A stretch of 64,000 bases of DNA from CAWAPS01 sp963783945 (GCA_963783945.1 CAWAPS010000007.1:124001-188000), one strand, 5' to 3'. Shown: positions 9,871-18,480, numbered from the stretch's first letter. Notes: a model not told the origin generated them from the letters alone. Numbers and translations are program-made.

Positions 9871-10880
9871 TCAGCGAATGGCGATCGGGTTGCCCGGAGA
9901 GCCGGTCGCGCCTTTGAGTCGCAACGGGCTGAACACAAAACAAAACTCGCGCACTCCGTCCGCGGCCAGTTGTTCCAGATCGAGGTTTTCGAGGTGGTAC
10001 ACGCCGTTTTTCGTGAGGTCCCACTGATGCACCGGGAACGCCACGTCCGCCCGCTCGTGCGGAAAAGCTTCGATCGCCCAGTTATCGGCCCCGATCAGCG
10101 CGACCTTGCGATCGGTCAGGAATCTGGCTGCATCCAGACCGATTCCCGGTTCGCCGGCGCCGTAGTTCGCGTTGTCTTTCATCCAGAGCTTGCCGTGGCC
10201 GGTGCGAATCAATACGACATCGCCTTCCTGAATCTCCAGACTCGCATTCTTGAGGCACGAAGCCAGCTCTCCAGGAGAAATGACATATCCCGCCGGAAGC
10301 CGGTCTTTGCCCAGAGCGCGCACACATCAAGCAGAATCCCGCGAGTGAAGAAAACGCCGGCGTTCTCGACACCGAGCTTCTTCAGACCGTAGGTATCACC
10401 GAACTCCGAAAGCTTATTGCCGTTGTAAAAGTAGTCCTCCTTGTCGATGCGCACGCCCACGTGCCCCAGTCCATCGAACTGCGTACCGACCTGGCCGATC
10501 TCGCCGCTGACCAGCTCATCGTTCGAGACGATATTGTTGGATCCGGCGGGCGACCCGGTCGGCAGCCCCGGGATCGTCAGGCTGAAGTGCCGTTTGCCCG
10601 GAATCGGCATGCCCTGTTCGTAGAGCCGTCCCAACTGGTAGATCTGTCCGGTTTTCACGAGCCGTGCTGCGCCGGCGACCTTCGCGGGCGTGATCCGGTT
10701 GGCCGCTCCGCGCTGGTCGTCCGCACCGAACTCCGACGGCCAGAACTTCTCGGCTAGCGGGCCCTGCGCAGCCTGCTGCGAACCCCGGCTCACCCACGGA
10801 ATGCCGCTGACAACAGCCGCCCCGGCCAGCCCGCCCAGAACGATCTTCCACCAACTCGAAGAATGCAGCGATTGTCGCAC
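9871..10880 (-). CDS. Cyclase-family (kynurenine formamidase-like) hydrolase, one frameshift
   Basis: Metal-dependent hydrolase of the cyclase family (PF04199), which cleaves amides or lactones of organic acids. The start is a GTG at 10880, set by an AGGAG site ten bases upstream, giving VRQSLHSSSWWK and a membrane or signal helix (KIVLGGLAGAAVVSG). The metal motif appears as QVGTQFDGLGHVG, the form seen in the longer bacterial subgroup. The second half (EGDVVLIRTGHGKLW, ALIGADNWAIEAFP) is in another frame, with the change near 10315. Joined, the protein is about 336 residues and complete, so an assembly indel is probable. First gene of the operon with the Ldh_2 and luciferase-like genes. Confidence 0.85.
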
Positions 10881-11004
10881 GATGTATGTTCTCCTGACGA
10901 TGAATTCGGGTTGGATGCCATCGCAAATGGATTCGTAGCGATCATCGCGCAAAGTACCCACGAAAGAAAGATGTCACATCCCCAGGCGTCATGCCGCTGC
11001 CGAT

Positions 11005-11500
11005 CGTCGCCCCGCCTTGCAAAGGGTGGCCAGCGTGGCCTGTTGAAAACGTGCAGAATAAGGAGCGGAGATTTCCCACCGCGAATGTTGCGCGGAGCTT
11101 CCCCCCCTTTAGAAGGGGTGGCCCGCGTGGCCTGTTGAAAACGTGCAGAATAAGAAGCGGAGAATTCCCGCCGCGAATGTTGCGCGGAGCTTCCCCCCCT
11201 TAAGAAGGGTGGGCCAGCGTGGCCTGTTGAAAACGTGCAGAATAAGGAGCGGAGATTTCCCGCCGCGAATGTTGCGCGGAGCTTCCCCCCCGTTAGAAGG
11301 GGGGGCCAGCGTGGCCTGTTGAAAACGTGCAGAATAAGGAGCGGAGATTTCCCGCCGCGAATGTTGCGCGGAGCTTCCCCCCCTTAAGAAGGGGGGGCCA
11401 GCGTGGCCTGTTGAAAACGTGCAGAATAAGAAGCGGAGAATTCCCGCCGCGAATGTTGCGCGGAGCTTCCCCCCCGTTAGAAGGGGGGGCCAGGGGGGGT
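11005..11500. repeat. 92-bp tandem repeat array, five units
   Basis: The string TGTTGAAAACGTGCAGAATA starts at 11041, 11133, 11225, 11317 and 11409, an exact 92-bp period. A partial lead-in lies at 11005-11040. Each unit then carries CCGCGAATGTTGCGCGG and a strong hairpin of about seven C, a short spacer with TTAAG or TTTAG, and seven G. Units differ by only a few bases, so the array expanded recently. It lies between two leftward genes, where the C/G hairpins could act as terminators or transcription insulators (inference). 92 is not a multiple of three, so coding is unlikely. Confidence 0.95.
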
Positions 11501-11620
11501 CCGTCCCAGCGGCCGCATACTGAGAGTCGCTCGACCGCACCGCTCCGACTCCTGCTCTTACTCTTACTCTTACTCTTATTCGTATTCGTCCTCTCAGTCC
11601 GGCCCTCCTCTAGAAGAGGG
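11501..11620. repeat. Composite repeat with hexamer microsatellite
   Basis: After the 92-bp array comes a segment with GCGGCCGCATACTGAGAGTC and then four perfect CTCTTA hexamers at 11555-11578, fraying into related hexamers to about 11590. The same order, with about 85 percent similarity by eye, recurs at about 15925-16025. It is therefore a dispersed composite element rather than a simple slippage tract. Confidence 0.8.
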
Positions 11621-11621
11621 G

Positions 11622-11740
11622 ATGCATCCCGGCGGCCGCCATGACAAAACCGTCGCGCAACAGAATTCCCCGAATCGTGCAACTCGAAATCCGGCAACAC
11701 CGCCCGCTTTTCAACACCCCAGGGCGAGACGGGTAAACGG
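11622..11740. repeat. Dispersed element B, copy 1
   Basis: Segment starting with a GGCGGCCGC core followed by CGCGCAACAGAA, CCGAATCGT and CCCGCTTTTCA. Further copies occupy about 15818-15925 and 16048-16165, each again followed by a CCAGGG tract. It has no convincing reading frame. Function unknown. Confidence 0.75.
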
Positions 11741-11808
11741 CCCCACCCGCCAGCGATCCGCTCAACGCGCACCAGCGCCCTCATTCACTCACGGCCCCCG
11801 CACATCAC
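11739..11808. repeat. Duplicate of the 3' end of the neighbouring ANR gene
   Basis: About 70 bases (CACCCGCCAG ... CACGGCCCCCGCACATC) repeat almost exactly at about 11872-11939, which is the end of the minus-strand ANR gene plus its downstream flank. The copy here is separated from the gene by a C/G hairpin tract at 11830-11860. A duplicated gene end next to the hairpin suggests the hairpin repeat inserted with, or triggered, a local duplication. Confidence 0.75.
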
Positions 11809-11920
11809 TCCAGCGAAAGCCCCGGTCGTCCCTTTCCCCCCCTTGCAAAGGGGGGGCCAGGGGGGTGAAGGGCGCCACCCGCCAGTGATCCGCTCGCCGC
11901 GCACCAGCGCCCTCATTCAC

Positions 11921-13932
11921 TCACGGCCCCCGCACATCCTGTGACCCGGCCGCCCCACCCGACTCCGCCGCGGCGTTCCGTACCCCCGAATTCAACCTCG
12001 CCAATCGCCCCCGCTCGCGCGCCTCTTTCTCCGCCCGCGACCGAATCCACTCCCGCCGCCTGATCTCCTTCCACGCGTCCCACCGCTCACGGTCCGTCAG
12101 CGGTCGCGCCTTCGGCGCCGTCGAACCTCCGCTTCCACCCGCTTCCGGCCCAACCGCCGAAATTGGCTTCGTTTCCAAAAAAATTGGCTTCGTTTGACAG
12201 CCGTCAACTTCCGAAACGCCGCCGGAATTCGCCGGAACTTCAACAGCCTCTTGAGGTTGTACAATGCACACGTCATCACACAAATTGGCTTCGTTTTCGC
12301 ATTTTTCCGCCGTTTTTCCGGCGTTGTCGCCCTCTTGGGTGGCAGTGGCGGGGCGCTCGCCGTCGACCCGAGCTGACCAATCCCCAGCGCCATCGCCCAC
12401 CCCTTCGTCGCACCCAAGATCACCACCTTCCGCCCGCACCTCATGCGTGACTTCACCCACACGCTCCGCGATTGTCCCGCCTTCCTCAGGATCTGAGCTC
12501 TTGGCTTCATGCTGCGGCACTTCGTCCTCCAGCCCAGCCGCAGTCTCGGCCTCGCAGTCGCCGCCGCCCGTAATCGCGATGCACCTCTCCGGCAAATACC
12601 CCCCACAAGCAACAACATCCGATTCCTCGACCACCACCGAATCCCACCCCCTGCCCATTCCGACTGGTGTAGCAGGCACACTCCGTGTGCCGTCCGCCGG
12701 AGTCTCACGCCCGCTTTCAACTACAGCGCCCGAACAACCAGCCGCGATCGCTCCCCCGCTCCCACACCCACCCGAATCCGCCCCTCCGCCCTCCGCCCTC
12801 CGTCCTGCCTTCCCGTCCCCCACGCTCTCCCTCCACCAAGACGCCGGCCGCCCGTCATAAGGGCTAATATCTTTCCCGGGCACCGGGGGCAAGGCTTCCC
12901 CATCGCTATCCGCCTTCCGCGCGCCGTTTCTCCCTCCGAACCGCCACGAGTCCTCGCTCCAGCGAGCCCTTGTATTTCACATACTCTCGGCGCATGCGCC
13001 ACAGCCTTCGGGCTATTCGCGAACGCCTTGACGGCCCGTATCCGTACAGCATCCTCCCCGGCATTCTGTTCGTGCTCCGCGGCAAGCGCCCGGATCCGCT
13101 CGATCTCGGTCTGCACCATGTCGATCAGGCTCTGCCTGGCCTTCTCCGGTTCATCCTTGTGCGATAGGTCGCGCCACTTCACCTTGATGGTCCGTACATG
13201 GGCCTCGAGCACCGGCTCGCTCATATCGCTTTGTAGATCATCAAACGGTTTGCCAACCGGCCGAATCGCATGACTTGCCGCGAAAACCTCAGCGACGCGC
13301 CGGTCTGCAATGCCGTCCACAGGATTCCGCCCCAGCAGCCGGATCATCCGCAGCCGATCTCCCGCGGCCCAGAAATGCTTCTGCGCGTTTTCAAGCAGTT
13401 CTTCCAGCACTCCGAGCATCCAGAAGCAACCGATCGCGCTCGATTCCAGTTTCCCGACGAGCTTATCGGGCTCGAGCGCAGGCGCAGTTTCGCTGCCCCA
13501 CGACGGTCCCCCCGGTTTCCTGTTGTTAAAGCGACTCGTGCCATACAACGCCAACGGAATCCCTCGCGGATCCGAGAACAGCAAGTTCCCCGTGTCGTAT
13601 GTCTCGTCGATCTCGACGTCCACGGCCTGATCGATCGCGCTCTGAGCCTGTTCGAAGTACGCGCGCTCCGCGCGGTCCATCTCCCCTGCCACGAACAAGT
13701 TCGCATGCACCAGAAACTCCTCGGGGTCGGTCTCAGGCGCATAAGTCCCGGCCCAGAGTATATATCGCGATTCATAAGCAATGCTCTCGTCCCGCCCGAG
13801 CTTCTCCTGCTCCGAGCGAATCGCGCGTTTCCGACTATTCATCGAGCTTCTCGAGCGCCCCAACGGAGTCGAAGGTCCAGTCGAACGCAAAGCATTGAGC
13901 CGGTTCGCATTGATTTGTGCATCAGAGGCCAT
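11921..13932 (-). CDS. Planctomycete ANR-x-NA-x-x-STGP family protein, frameshifted
   Basis: Conserved hypothetical protein. The start at 13932 gives MASDAQINANRLNALRSTGP, the signature opening of a large planctomycete family often with many copies per genome and no assigned function. The first 320 or so residues (helix-rich, including ERAYFEQAQSAIDQAVDVEI) are in one frame to about 12950. The C-terminal third is in another frame, ending at 11921, and contains NEANLCDD and CQTKPIFLETKPI, a repeat style typical of these C-termini, then a basic helix (RERWDAWKEIRRREWIRSRA). The frame change lies between about 12870 and 12990 and is probably an indel. The middle is low-complexity and carries a palindromic repeat at 12675-12691. 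Confidence 0.65.
12669..12700. repeat. REP-like palindrome inside a coding region
   Basis: GGCACAC-TCC-GTGTGCC at 12675-12691 is a perfect 7-bp stem with a TCC loop, flanked by AGCA and GTCCGCCGG. It lies within the low-complexity part of the ANR gene, where it is translated in frame (GTRSVPATPVG), so it was either inserted or domesticated. Confidence 0.85.
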
Positions 13933-14515
13933 ATCAGTGTGAATTCCTATTTAAATGAGCTTGAAAGCCTGGCCCGAAGTCCCGCGACCTCGCAACCGGG
14001 TCCTGACGTCAAGCGATCGAATGACGTTCATCAGATGTTGACGAGTGGAAAAGAGCATCCCCGATGTGGTGAATGGAAGAGAGGAGAAAGAAACGCGATT
14101 GGAGCCACGGACCAACCAGCATGGTTGGTTAGGCGCTGCGCGAAATCAATTGTCGCCTTTCGCTCCGCGAAAGGAGGTCTTGTTCGCGGAGAGAAAACAA
14201 CTTTCCGATCAGTTATTTTCGCGCAATTCCTTACGCAGGCGAAGGTCATCTTCGCGACGCGGGCCGGGCCGGCATCACGCCGCACCGCCGGGTGGGGGCC
14301 AAGCGAGCGGGCCGCCCAAAGCCGCGGCGCTCCGTCCCCACGACGACTGACAACGGCCGACTCGCAATTGATCTCCTATACTATTATGCGCCGATTTGGG
14401 CCCAACACATCGTTAAATCGCACTTTCTTGCGATGGCGTGTAAGCGCAACCTCAATCATCACAAGTGATTCAGATCGGAAGAATTTCATACTGAATTGCC
14501 CGTTCAATACGGTTT
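13933..14515. repeat. Non-coding region with two hairpin repeats
   Basis: No gene is supported between the ANR start and 14515. It contains ACCAACCA-GCA-TGGTTGGT at 14111-14129 and CCTTTCGC-TCC-GCGAAAGG at 14156-14174, both perfect 8-bp stems with three-base loops. Short frames here translate the repeats and look spurious. The promoter of the ANR gene should lie just right of 13932, but none was pinpointed. Confidence 0.7.
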
Positions 14516-14520
14516 GAAAA

Positions 14521-14620
14521 GTCTAGTAGGGTGGGTGCAACCGACCGGCCGTAATGCGACATCGGGGTGGCTTGCACCCACGCGACCAAGAGGTGGTCAG
14601 GCTTCAGCCCGACGACCCGG
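14521..14620. repeat. Inverted-repeat element with GTGGGTGCAA ends
   Basis: GTGGGTGCAA at 14531-14540 pairs with TTGCACCCAC at 14572-14581 across a 31-base loop. It is followed by GTCAGGC-TTCA-GCCCGAC at 14596-14613, a stem with one mismatch. The second type also occurs at 53456-53473, so these are dispersed elements. The 200 bases to their right show no recognisable gene. Confidence 0.75.
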
Positions 14621-14833
14621 CCCGATAGCTCTTCTTATCCTCCATCTTTCGCATTGGATTGCACGCCGCAAGTGAATCTCGCCGGTGTTCTCAGGGGGAG
14701 CGGAAATCGTCGAGGTCTTAGGCGAGCAAAGGGAGCCGCCTCCCGCGCCAGCATTGCGTCCGCCGACTCTCTCACGAGTTAATATGTGCCGATTTTCGGA
14801 GACCGGCAATAAATGCCTCCAAAAAAAGTGCAA

Positions 14834-15412
14834 TCACTCAACTGACACAACTGCAACGTCAGGGGTTGCGGTTTTGCGCGATTTCTTTGTTAATTGTGAA
14901 CACGCGGTCGAATCAAAACGCGTGTCGTGGTCGCCCGATCGATCGATCGGTCGGCGAGGGCATCTTCCCTCGTTCCGACGCTCCGCGTCGGAACGTTCTT
15001 TGTGCCGCTCCGCGGCGCGCTTGGCGTAAATCGAAGGAAACCCCTCGTTCCGACGCTCCGCGTCGGAACGTTCTTTGTGCCGCTCCGCGGTGCGCTTGAC
15101 GTGAATCGGCGGAAGTTGTTTCCGACCTGTTCCTAATTGTGAACACGCGGTCGAATCAAAACGGGTGTCGTGGTCGCCCGATCGGTCGGCGAGGGCATCT
15201 TGCTTCATCCGTTGCACTTTCTTGCACTCCATTGCACTGATCTCGAAGAAATCTCGTTCCTCCCACTCGCGGTTCTGGGCCCGGCCAAGGGATTGCGTCG
15301 CACGCTCGCAGCGAGCGCCAGCGATAGCGCCCATGCGCTCCACAAGAGCGACCATGTCACCCCAATGCTCCGCGCATGATATGTCGTGTTCAATGTTGTG
15401 CACATTTGCCAA
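14834..15412 (-). other. Unrecognised open frame spanning repeats
   Basis: A 192-codon frame (MANVHNIEHDISCAEHWGDM). I do not recognise it. The first 70 codons are non-repetitive and could be a small real gene. The rest translates two copies of a hairpin repeat (AERHKERSDAERRNEG twice) and two copies of a direct repeat (DHDTRFDSTACSQL twice), which suggests the frame stays open by chance through repeats. Confidence 0.2.
14893..15205. repeat. Direct repeats enclosing two TCC-loop hairpins
   Basis: A segment of about 70 bases beginning TAATTGTGAACACGCGGTCG occurs at about 14893 and again at about 15135. The copies differ mainly by an extra GATC pair (GATCGATCGATCGG versus GATCGG). Between them, CGTTCCGACGC-TCC-GCGTCGGAACG, a perfect 11-bp stem, occurs twice at 14971-14995 and 15046-15070. 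Each is followed by GCCGC-TCC-GCGG(C/T). Confidence 0.9.
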
Positions 15413-15684
15413 TCGGCCTGAAAGGCCACAACAACACAGCCCAATGGCACCGCCTTGGGTTTCCGATGCACCGCCTTGGGTTTCCTCGCTGGTCCCCGCG
15501 GCCCCGACTTCAGTGTCGGCGATCGAGATGCCGCTACATAGAATATGCGACGGTTTTCCCGGCTTTCGCGATTTCGTCGACTAAAAATCCTGGAATTGTT
15601 TTCACGTCACAACGGTCATAACGACGAACTCGATCGAAATCGCAGATTTGCGCGCTCCGCGGCTAAAAAGCCCGCAAAGAAAGC

Positions 15685-16279
15685 CCCGCAAGTCCCTTTG
15701 CCCCCCTTAAGAAGGGGGGCCAGGGGAGCCAGTTGAAAACGTGCAGAATAAGGAGGGAGATTTCCCGCCGCGAATGTTGCGCGGAGCTTCCCCCCCTTTA
15801 GAAGGGGGGGCCAGGGGGGGTCGGTCCCGGCGGCCGCCAGAACAAAACCGCCGCGCAACAGAAAGCGCCGAATCGTCCGCCTCGATATTCGCCAATACGG
15901 CCCGCTTTTCATCAGCCCAGGGCCAGGGGGGGTCGGTCCCGGCGGCCGCATTCTGAGAGTCGCTCAACCGCACCACTCCGACTTCTGCTCATACTCATAC
16001 TCTTGCTCTTACTCGTAGTCTTGCCCAACGACGGAATGGCGTAAGGCGGGTCGATTCCGGCGGCCGCGATCACAAAAGCGTCGCGCAACAGAAAACGCCG
16101 AATCGTCCATCCCATAATTCGCCAATACGGCCCGCTTTTCATCAGCCCAGGGCCAGGGGGTGAAGGGCGTCACCCGCCAGTTCTCCGCTCGAAGCACCAC
16201 CGCTCCAGCCCCGTCCCCTGATCAAATCACTGCCTGAGGCGCCGGCCCAGAACAGTTATCGCCTTCGCTCCGCGAAGGC
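15685..16279. repeat. Second cluster of composite repeats and hairpins
   Basis: Holds a single diverged copy of the 92-bp unit (about 15730-15820, with C/G hairpins on both sides), element B twice (about 15818-15925 and 16048-16165), and a copy of the composite hexamer element (CTCATA/CTCTTA hexamers at 15988-16023). It ends with GCCTTCGC-TCC-GCGAAGGC at 16261-16279, a perfect 8-bp stem. No gene is visible. This matches the repeat types of 11.0-11.9 kb in a different order. Confidence 0.85.
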
Positions 16280-16303
16280 ATGTCCCCGCGCAACGAGTCC
16301 CGT

Positions 16304-16740
16304 CTATCCGGGAACGTTTACCCCCCGATAAGACTTCTCCTCCAGAATCGCCGACCCGAGTACCTCGATGATCCGCCGCTTGATCGCCGCGCGGTGGTCA
16401 TTCTTCTTGTACACCGACCTCGCCTGCTCAACAAACCCCGCACCAAAATCACCCTCGCGCTCGCAAGTTCGAATCTCATCCTCCACGGAAGGCGAGACCG
16501 GCTCCGACAACTTCTCGCTCGGGAAAACGATCACCGGCACGCTGAACGGCGCGGCGCAGATCAGCACCAGCTTTGGCTCAGCGAAAACCGGCTCGTGCGC
16601 GGGCAGCTCCTTCTCGTACCAGTACGCACCCTCGACATACGCCTCTCCATTGCCAGATGGCCGCGCAGTGGCGTATACGTGGGTGATAATTTCCTTCGGT
16701 CCGCTGACGAACTTGGTGAGCCGAATTTGAAGCCGGTGTT
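16304..16740 (-). CDS. Hypothetical protein, C-terminal part
   Basis: Not recognised. The minus-strand frame reads like a real protein (THVYATARPSGNGEAYVEG, EPKLVLICAAPFSVPVIVF, and a helical basic end RRIIEVLGSAILEEKSYRG). The frame is open to 16861, but its N-terminal part is antisense to the dehydratase gene, so the true start is uncertain and the gene may be 5'-truncated. A second copy of its last 13 codons (LGSRIVEEKSYAG plus stop) lies at 17753-17794 beyond the dehydratase, showing that the family was once present twice here. No function is proposed. Confidence 0.4.
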
Positions 16741-16765
16741 GGCGATGGAAAGGTGGGACGAGCAA

Positions 16766-17717
16766 ATGCCGGTCACTCTCGCGGCCATTGAAGACGCACG
16801 CCAGCGGATCAGCGGGACGGCGCCTGCGCACGCCTTTGGTCCGCTTGAACGGGTTTGACATTGCGGCAGAGATTTATTTGAAGTTGGAGAATCTCCAGCC
16901 GATCGGGTCATTCAAGATTCGTGGGGCGGCAAACGCGATGGCTCATCTATCGCCTGCCCAGCTCGAGGGTGGGGTGCTGACGGCGTCAGCCGGGAACATG
17001 GCACAAGGCGTGGCTTGGCGCGCGCGAGAGCTGGGCATCCCGTGCACGGTCGTGGCGCCGGATACCGCGCCGGAAACCAAACTCCAAGCCATCGCGCGGC
17101 TCGGCGGCAATGTGATCAAGGTACCCTTCGAGCGCTGGTGGCGGACATTTGAGGATCGCGCTTATCCCGGGGTTGATGCGACATTTATTCATGCCTTTGA
17201 CGATCCGCACGTGATGGCCGGTAATGGAGTAATCGGGCTCGAGATTCTGGAAGACCTGCCGGACGTGGATGCGATTGTCATTCCGTGGGGCGGCGGCGGG
17301 TTGACGTGCGGCATCGCGGCCGCCGTGCGGGCAAAGAAGCCAGCTTGCAAGCTCTATGCGGCGGAGGTAGCCACCGCGGCGCCGCTGTCCGCGTCTTGGT
17401 CGGCGGGCGCAGCTCAGATCGTGGAGTATCATCCCTCGTTCGTAGACGGCATTGGCAGCAAGACGGTTTTTCCCCAAATGTTCGACCTGGCCCGCCAACT
17501 GATCAACGGTGCGCTGGTTGCGGAGCTGGAGGACGTGGCGGCCACAGTGCGCCTGCTTGTTGAGCGCAACCGCGTTATCGCCGAGGGCGCCGGCGCCTGT
17601 CCAGTGGCGTGTGCGCTGTCGGGCCAGGCGGGTGCGGGAAAGATTGCCTGCGTCGTATCGGGTGGGAATCTCAATGCGATGAAATTGTGCGCGATCCTCC
17701 GCGGAGGATTGGGTTGA
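16766..17717 (+). CDS. Threonine/serine dehydratase-like PLP enzyme, one frameshift
   Basis: Fold-type II pyridoxal-phosphate enzyme predicted to deaminate threonine or serine to a 2-oxoacid. The start at 16766 (MPVTLAAIEDARQRISGT) gives the usual N-terminal helix. The frame then changes near 16815, after which LRTPLVRLNG leads into the core. The Schiff-base lysine is in GSFKIRGAANAM, the substrate loop is TASAGNMAQGVAWRA, and the phosphate-binding glycine loop is GGGGLTCGIAAAV. With the shift repaired the protein is about 317 residues, normal for catabolic enzymes without a regulatory ACT domain. It is flanked on both sides by copies of an unknown minus-strand gene end, suggesting rearrangement. 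Confidence 0.85.
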
Positions 17718-17752
17718 ATCTCACGCACTCGTTGCGCGACCGATGAGCCCGG

Positions 17753-17794
17753 CTAGCCCGCGTACGACTTCTCCTCGACGATCCGCGACCCGAG
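17753..17794 (-). pseudogene. 3' remnant of the unknown gene at 16304
   Basis: Thirteen codons plus stop reading LGSRIVEEKSYAG, matching the end of the protein at 16304-16740 (LGSAILEEKSYRG). Homology ends exactly where the GGGGTCAGG repeats begin at 17795, so the rest of this copy appears to have been replaced by the repeat/transposase island. Confidence 0.6.
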
Positions 17795-17940
17795 AGAAAC
17801 GGGGTCAGGTCCGGTATTGGCAAAATAGGTTGTCTATTGGAGAAACGGGGTCATGGAGAAACGGGGTCAGGAGAAACGGGGTCAGGAGAAACGGGGTCAG
17901 GCCCGGTATTGGCAAAATAGGTTGTCTATTGGTAACTTGA
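17795..17940. repeat. RAYT-associated GGGGTCAGG repeat cluster 1
   Basis: Two copies of a unit GAAACGGGGTCAGG(T/C)CCGG-TATTGGCAAAATAGGTTG enclose four tandem 15-mers GAGAAACGGGGTCAG between 17841 and 17900. The second full unit leads straight into a truncated transposase start at 17945. Clusters with the same core lie at 18236-18310 and 18515-18570. Such arrays are the typical substrate of REP-associated tyrosine transposases. Confidence 0.9.
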
Positions 17941-17944
17941 ATCG

Positions 17945-18030
17945 ATGCCAAGAACAGCACGGGTCGCCCCGGGCGGCATGGTCTTCCACGTCTTGAATCG
18001 AGGCGTGGTGCGCATGCAGTTGTTCGAAGG
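17945..18030 (+). pseudogene. 5' fragment of a RAYT transposase
   Basis: The first 28 codons (MPRTARVAPGGMVFHVLNRG) are identical in protein to the start of the complete copy at 18582, and the upstream 40 bases match too. Homology stops after the codons for QLFE, where an unrelated repeat (ATTCCAGACACCCA) begins. This is a truncated duplicate. Confidence 0.85.
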
Positions 18031-18215
18031 AATTCCAGACACCCATCGTTTGGACACGGAATTCCAGACACCCATCGTTTTGACACGGCCGCCCGCATCC
18101 CCTCATTCGCGGCCCGCTCGTTCGGCGCAAAACCAGCGGATTCCAGACACCCAGCCTTCTGTTACGGTCCCCCACATCCATTCATTCGCGGCACGCGCGT
18201 TTCGCCGCCCCCGCG
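18031..18215. repeat. ATTCCAGACACCCA repeats
   Basis: The core ATTCCAGACACCCA occurs three times (about 18033, 18063 and 18140), the first two as a 30-bp tandem ending in GACACGG. A sequence around CATTCATTCGCGG/CCTCATTCGCGG is also repeated. This is a second REP-like family inserted at the breakpoint of the truncated transposase. Confidence 0.75.
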
Positions 18216-18235
18216 TACATCTCCGGTCGGCCACG

Positions 18236-18310
18236 GAAACGGGGTCACAGGGAAACGGGGTCAGGTCCGAGGGAAACGGGGTCAGGTCCGGTATTGGCAA
18301 AATAGGTTAC
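18236..18310. repeat. RAYT-associated GGGGTCAGG repeat cluster 2
   Basis: Three close copies of GAAACGGGGTCA, the last followed by the full TATTGGCAAAATAGGTTA tail. It lies between the ATTCCAGACACCCA repeats and a decayed transposase fragment. Confidence 0.85.
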
Positions 18311-18480
18311 GATGCACGGCTGAAGGAGACACGAGCGGCTGGTACAGCTTCCGCGAGGGTTGGCGCGGGCATCTGTAGCAGGGCCGATTCGCCTCGTAAG
18401 TGTTGGATGAACGTGACTTGCTAACTGCCGCGCGGTACGTTGAGATGACCATCCTGAATGTCGTCGTTCCACCAGTGTTC
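18310..18480 (+). pseudogene. Decayed fragment of a second RAYT transposase
   Basis: Reading from 18310 gives GWRGHL-stop-QGRFAS-stop, then VLDERDLLTAARYVEM. This matches the part of REP-associated transposases that follows the HUH motif (usually W-R-G-H-L-W-Q-G-R-F ... A-A-R-Y-V-E). Two codons have become stops (TAG, TAA), and the HUH half is absent. It differs from the complete copy at 18582, so it is an older, independent insertion. Confidence 0.75.

Noticed and set aside
11041..11490. CRISPR array
   Set aside because: Tandem 92-bp units are near-identical along their whole length, with no variable spacers and no cas genes nearby.
10991..11888. Several short frames in the 92-bp array
   Set aside because: They translate the repeat in changing frames; the 92-bp period is not a multiple of three.
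12264..13273. Plus-strand frames in the ANR gene region
   Set aside because: Proline/serine-rich shadows opposite the minus-strand ANR gene, which carries the family signature.
16460..16490. GTTCGAATC as a tRNA T-arm
   Set aside because: No acceptor stem or anticodon arm can be built around it; it lies in a coding-like frame.
17795..17940. CRISPR-like short repeats
   Set aside because: Units are directly tandem or share the same tail, spacers are not unique, and a RAYT gene explains them.
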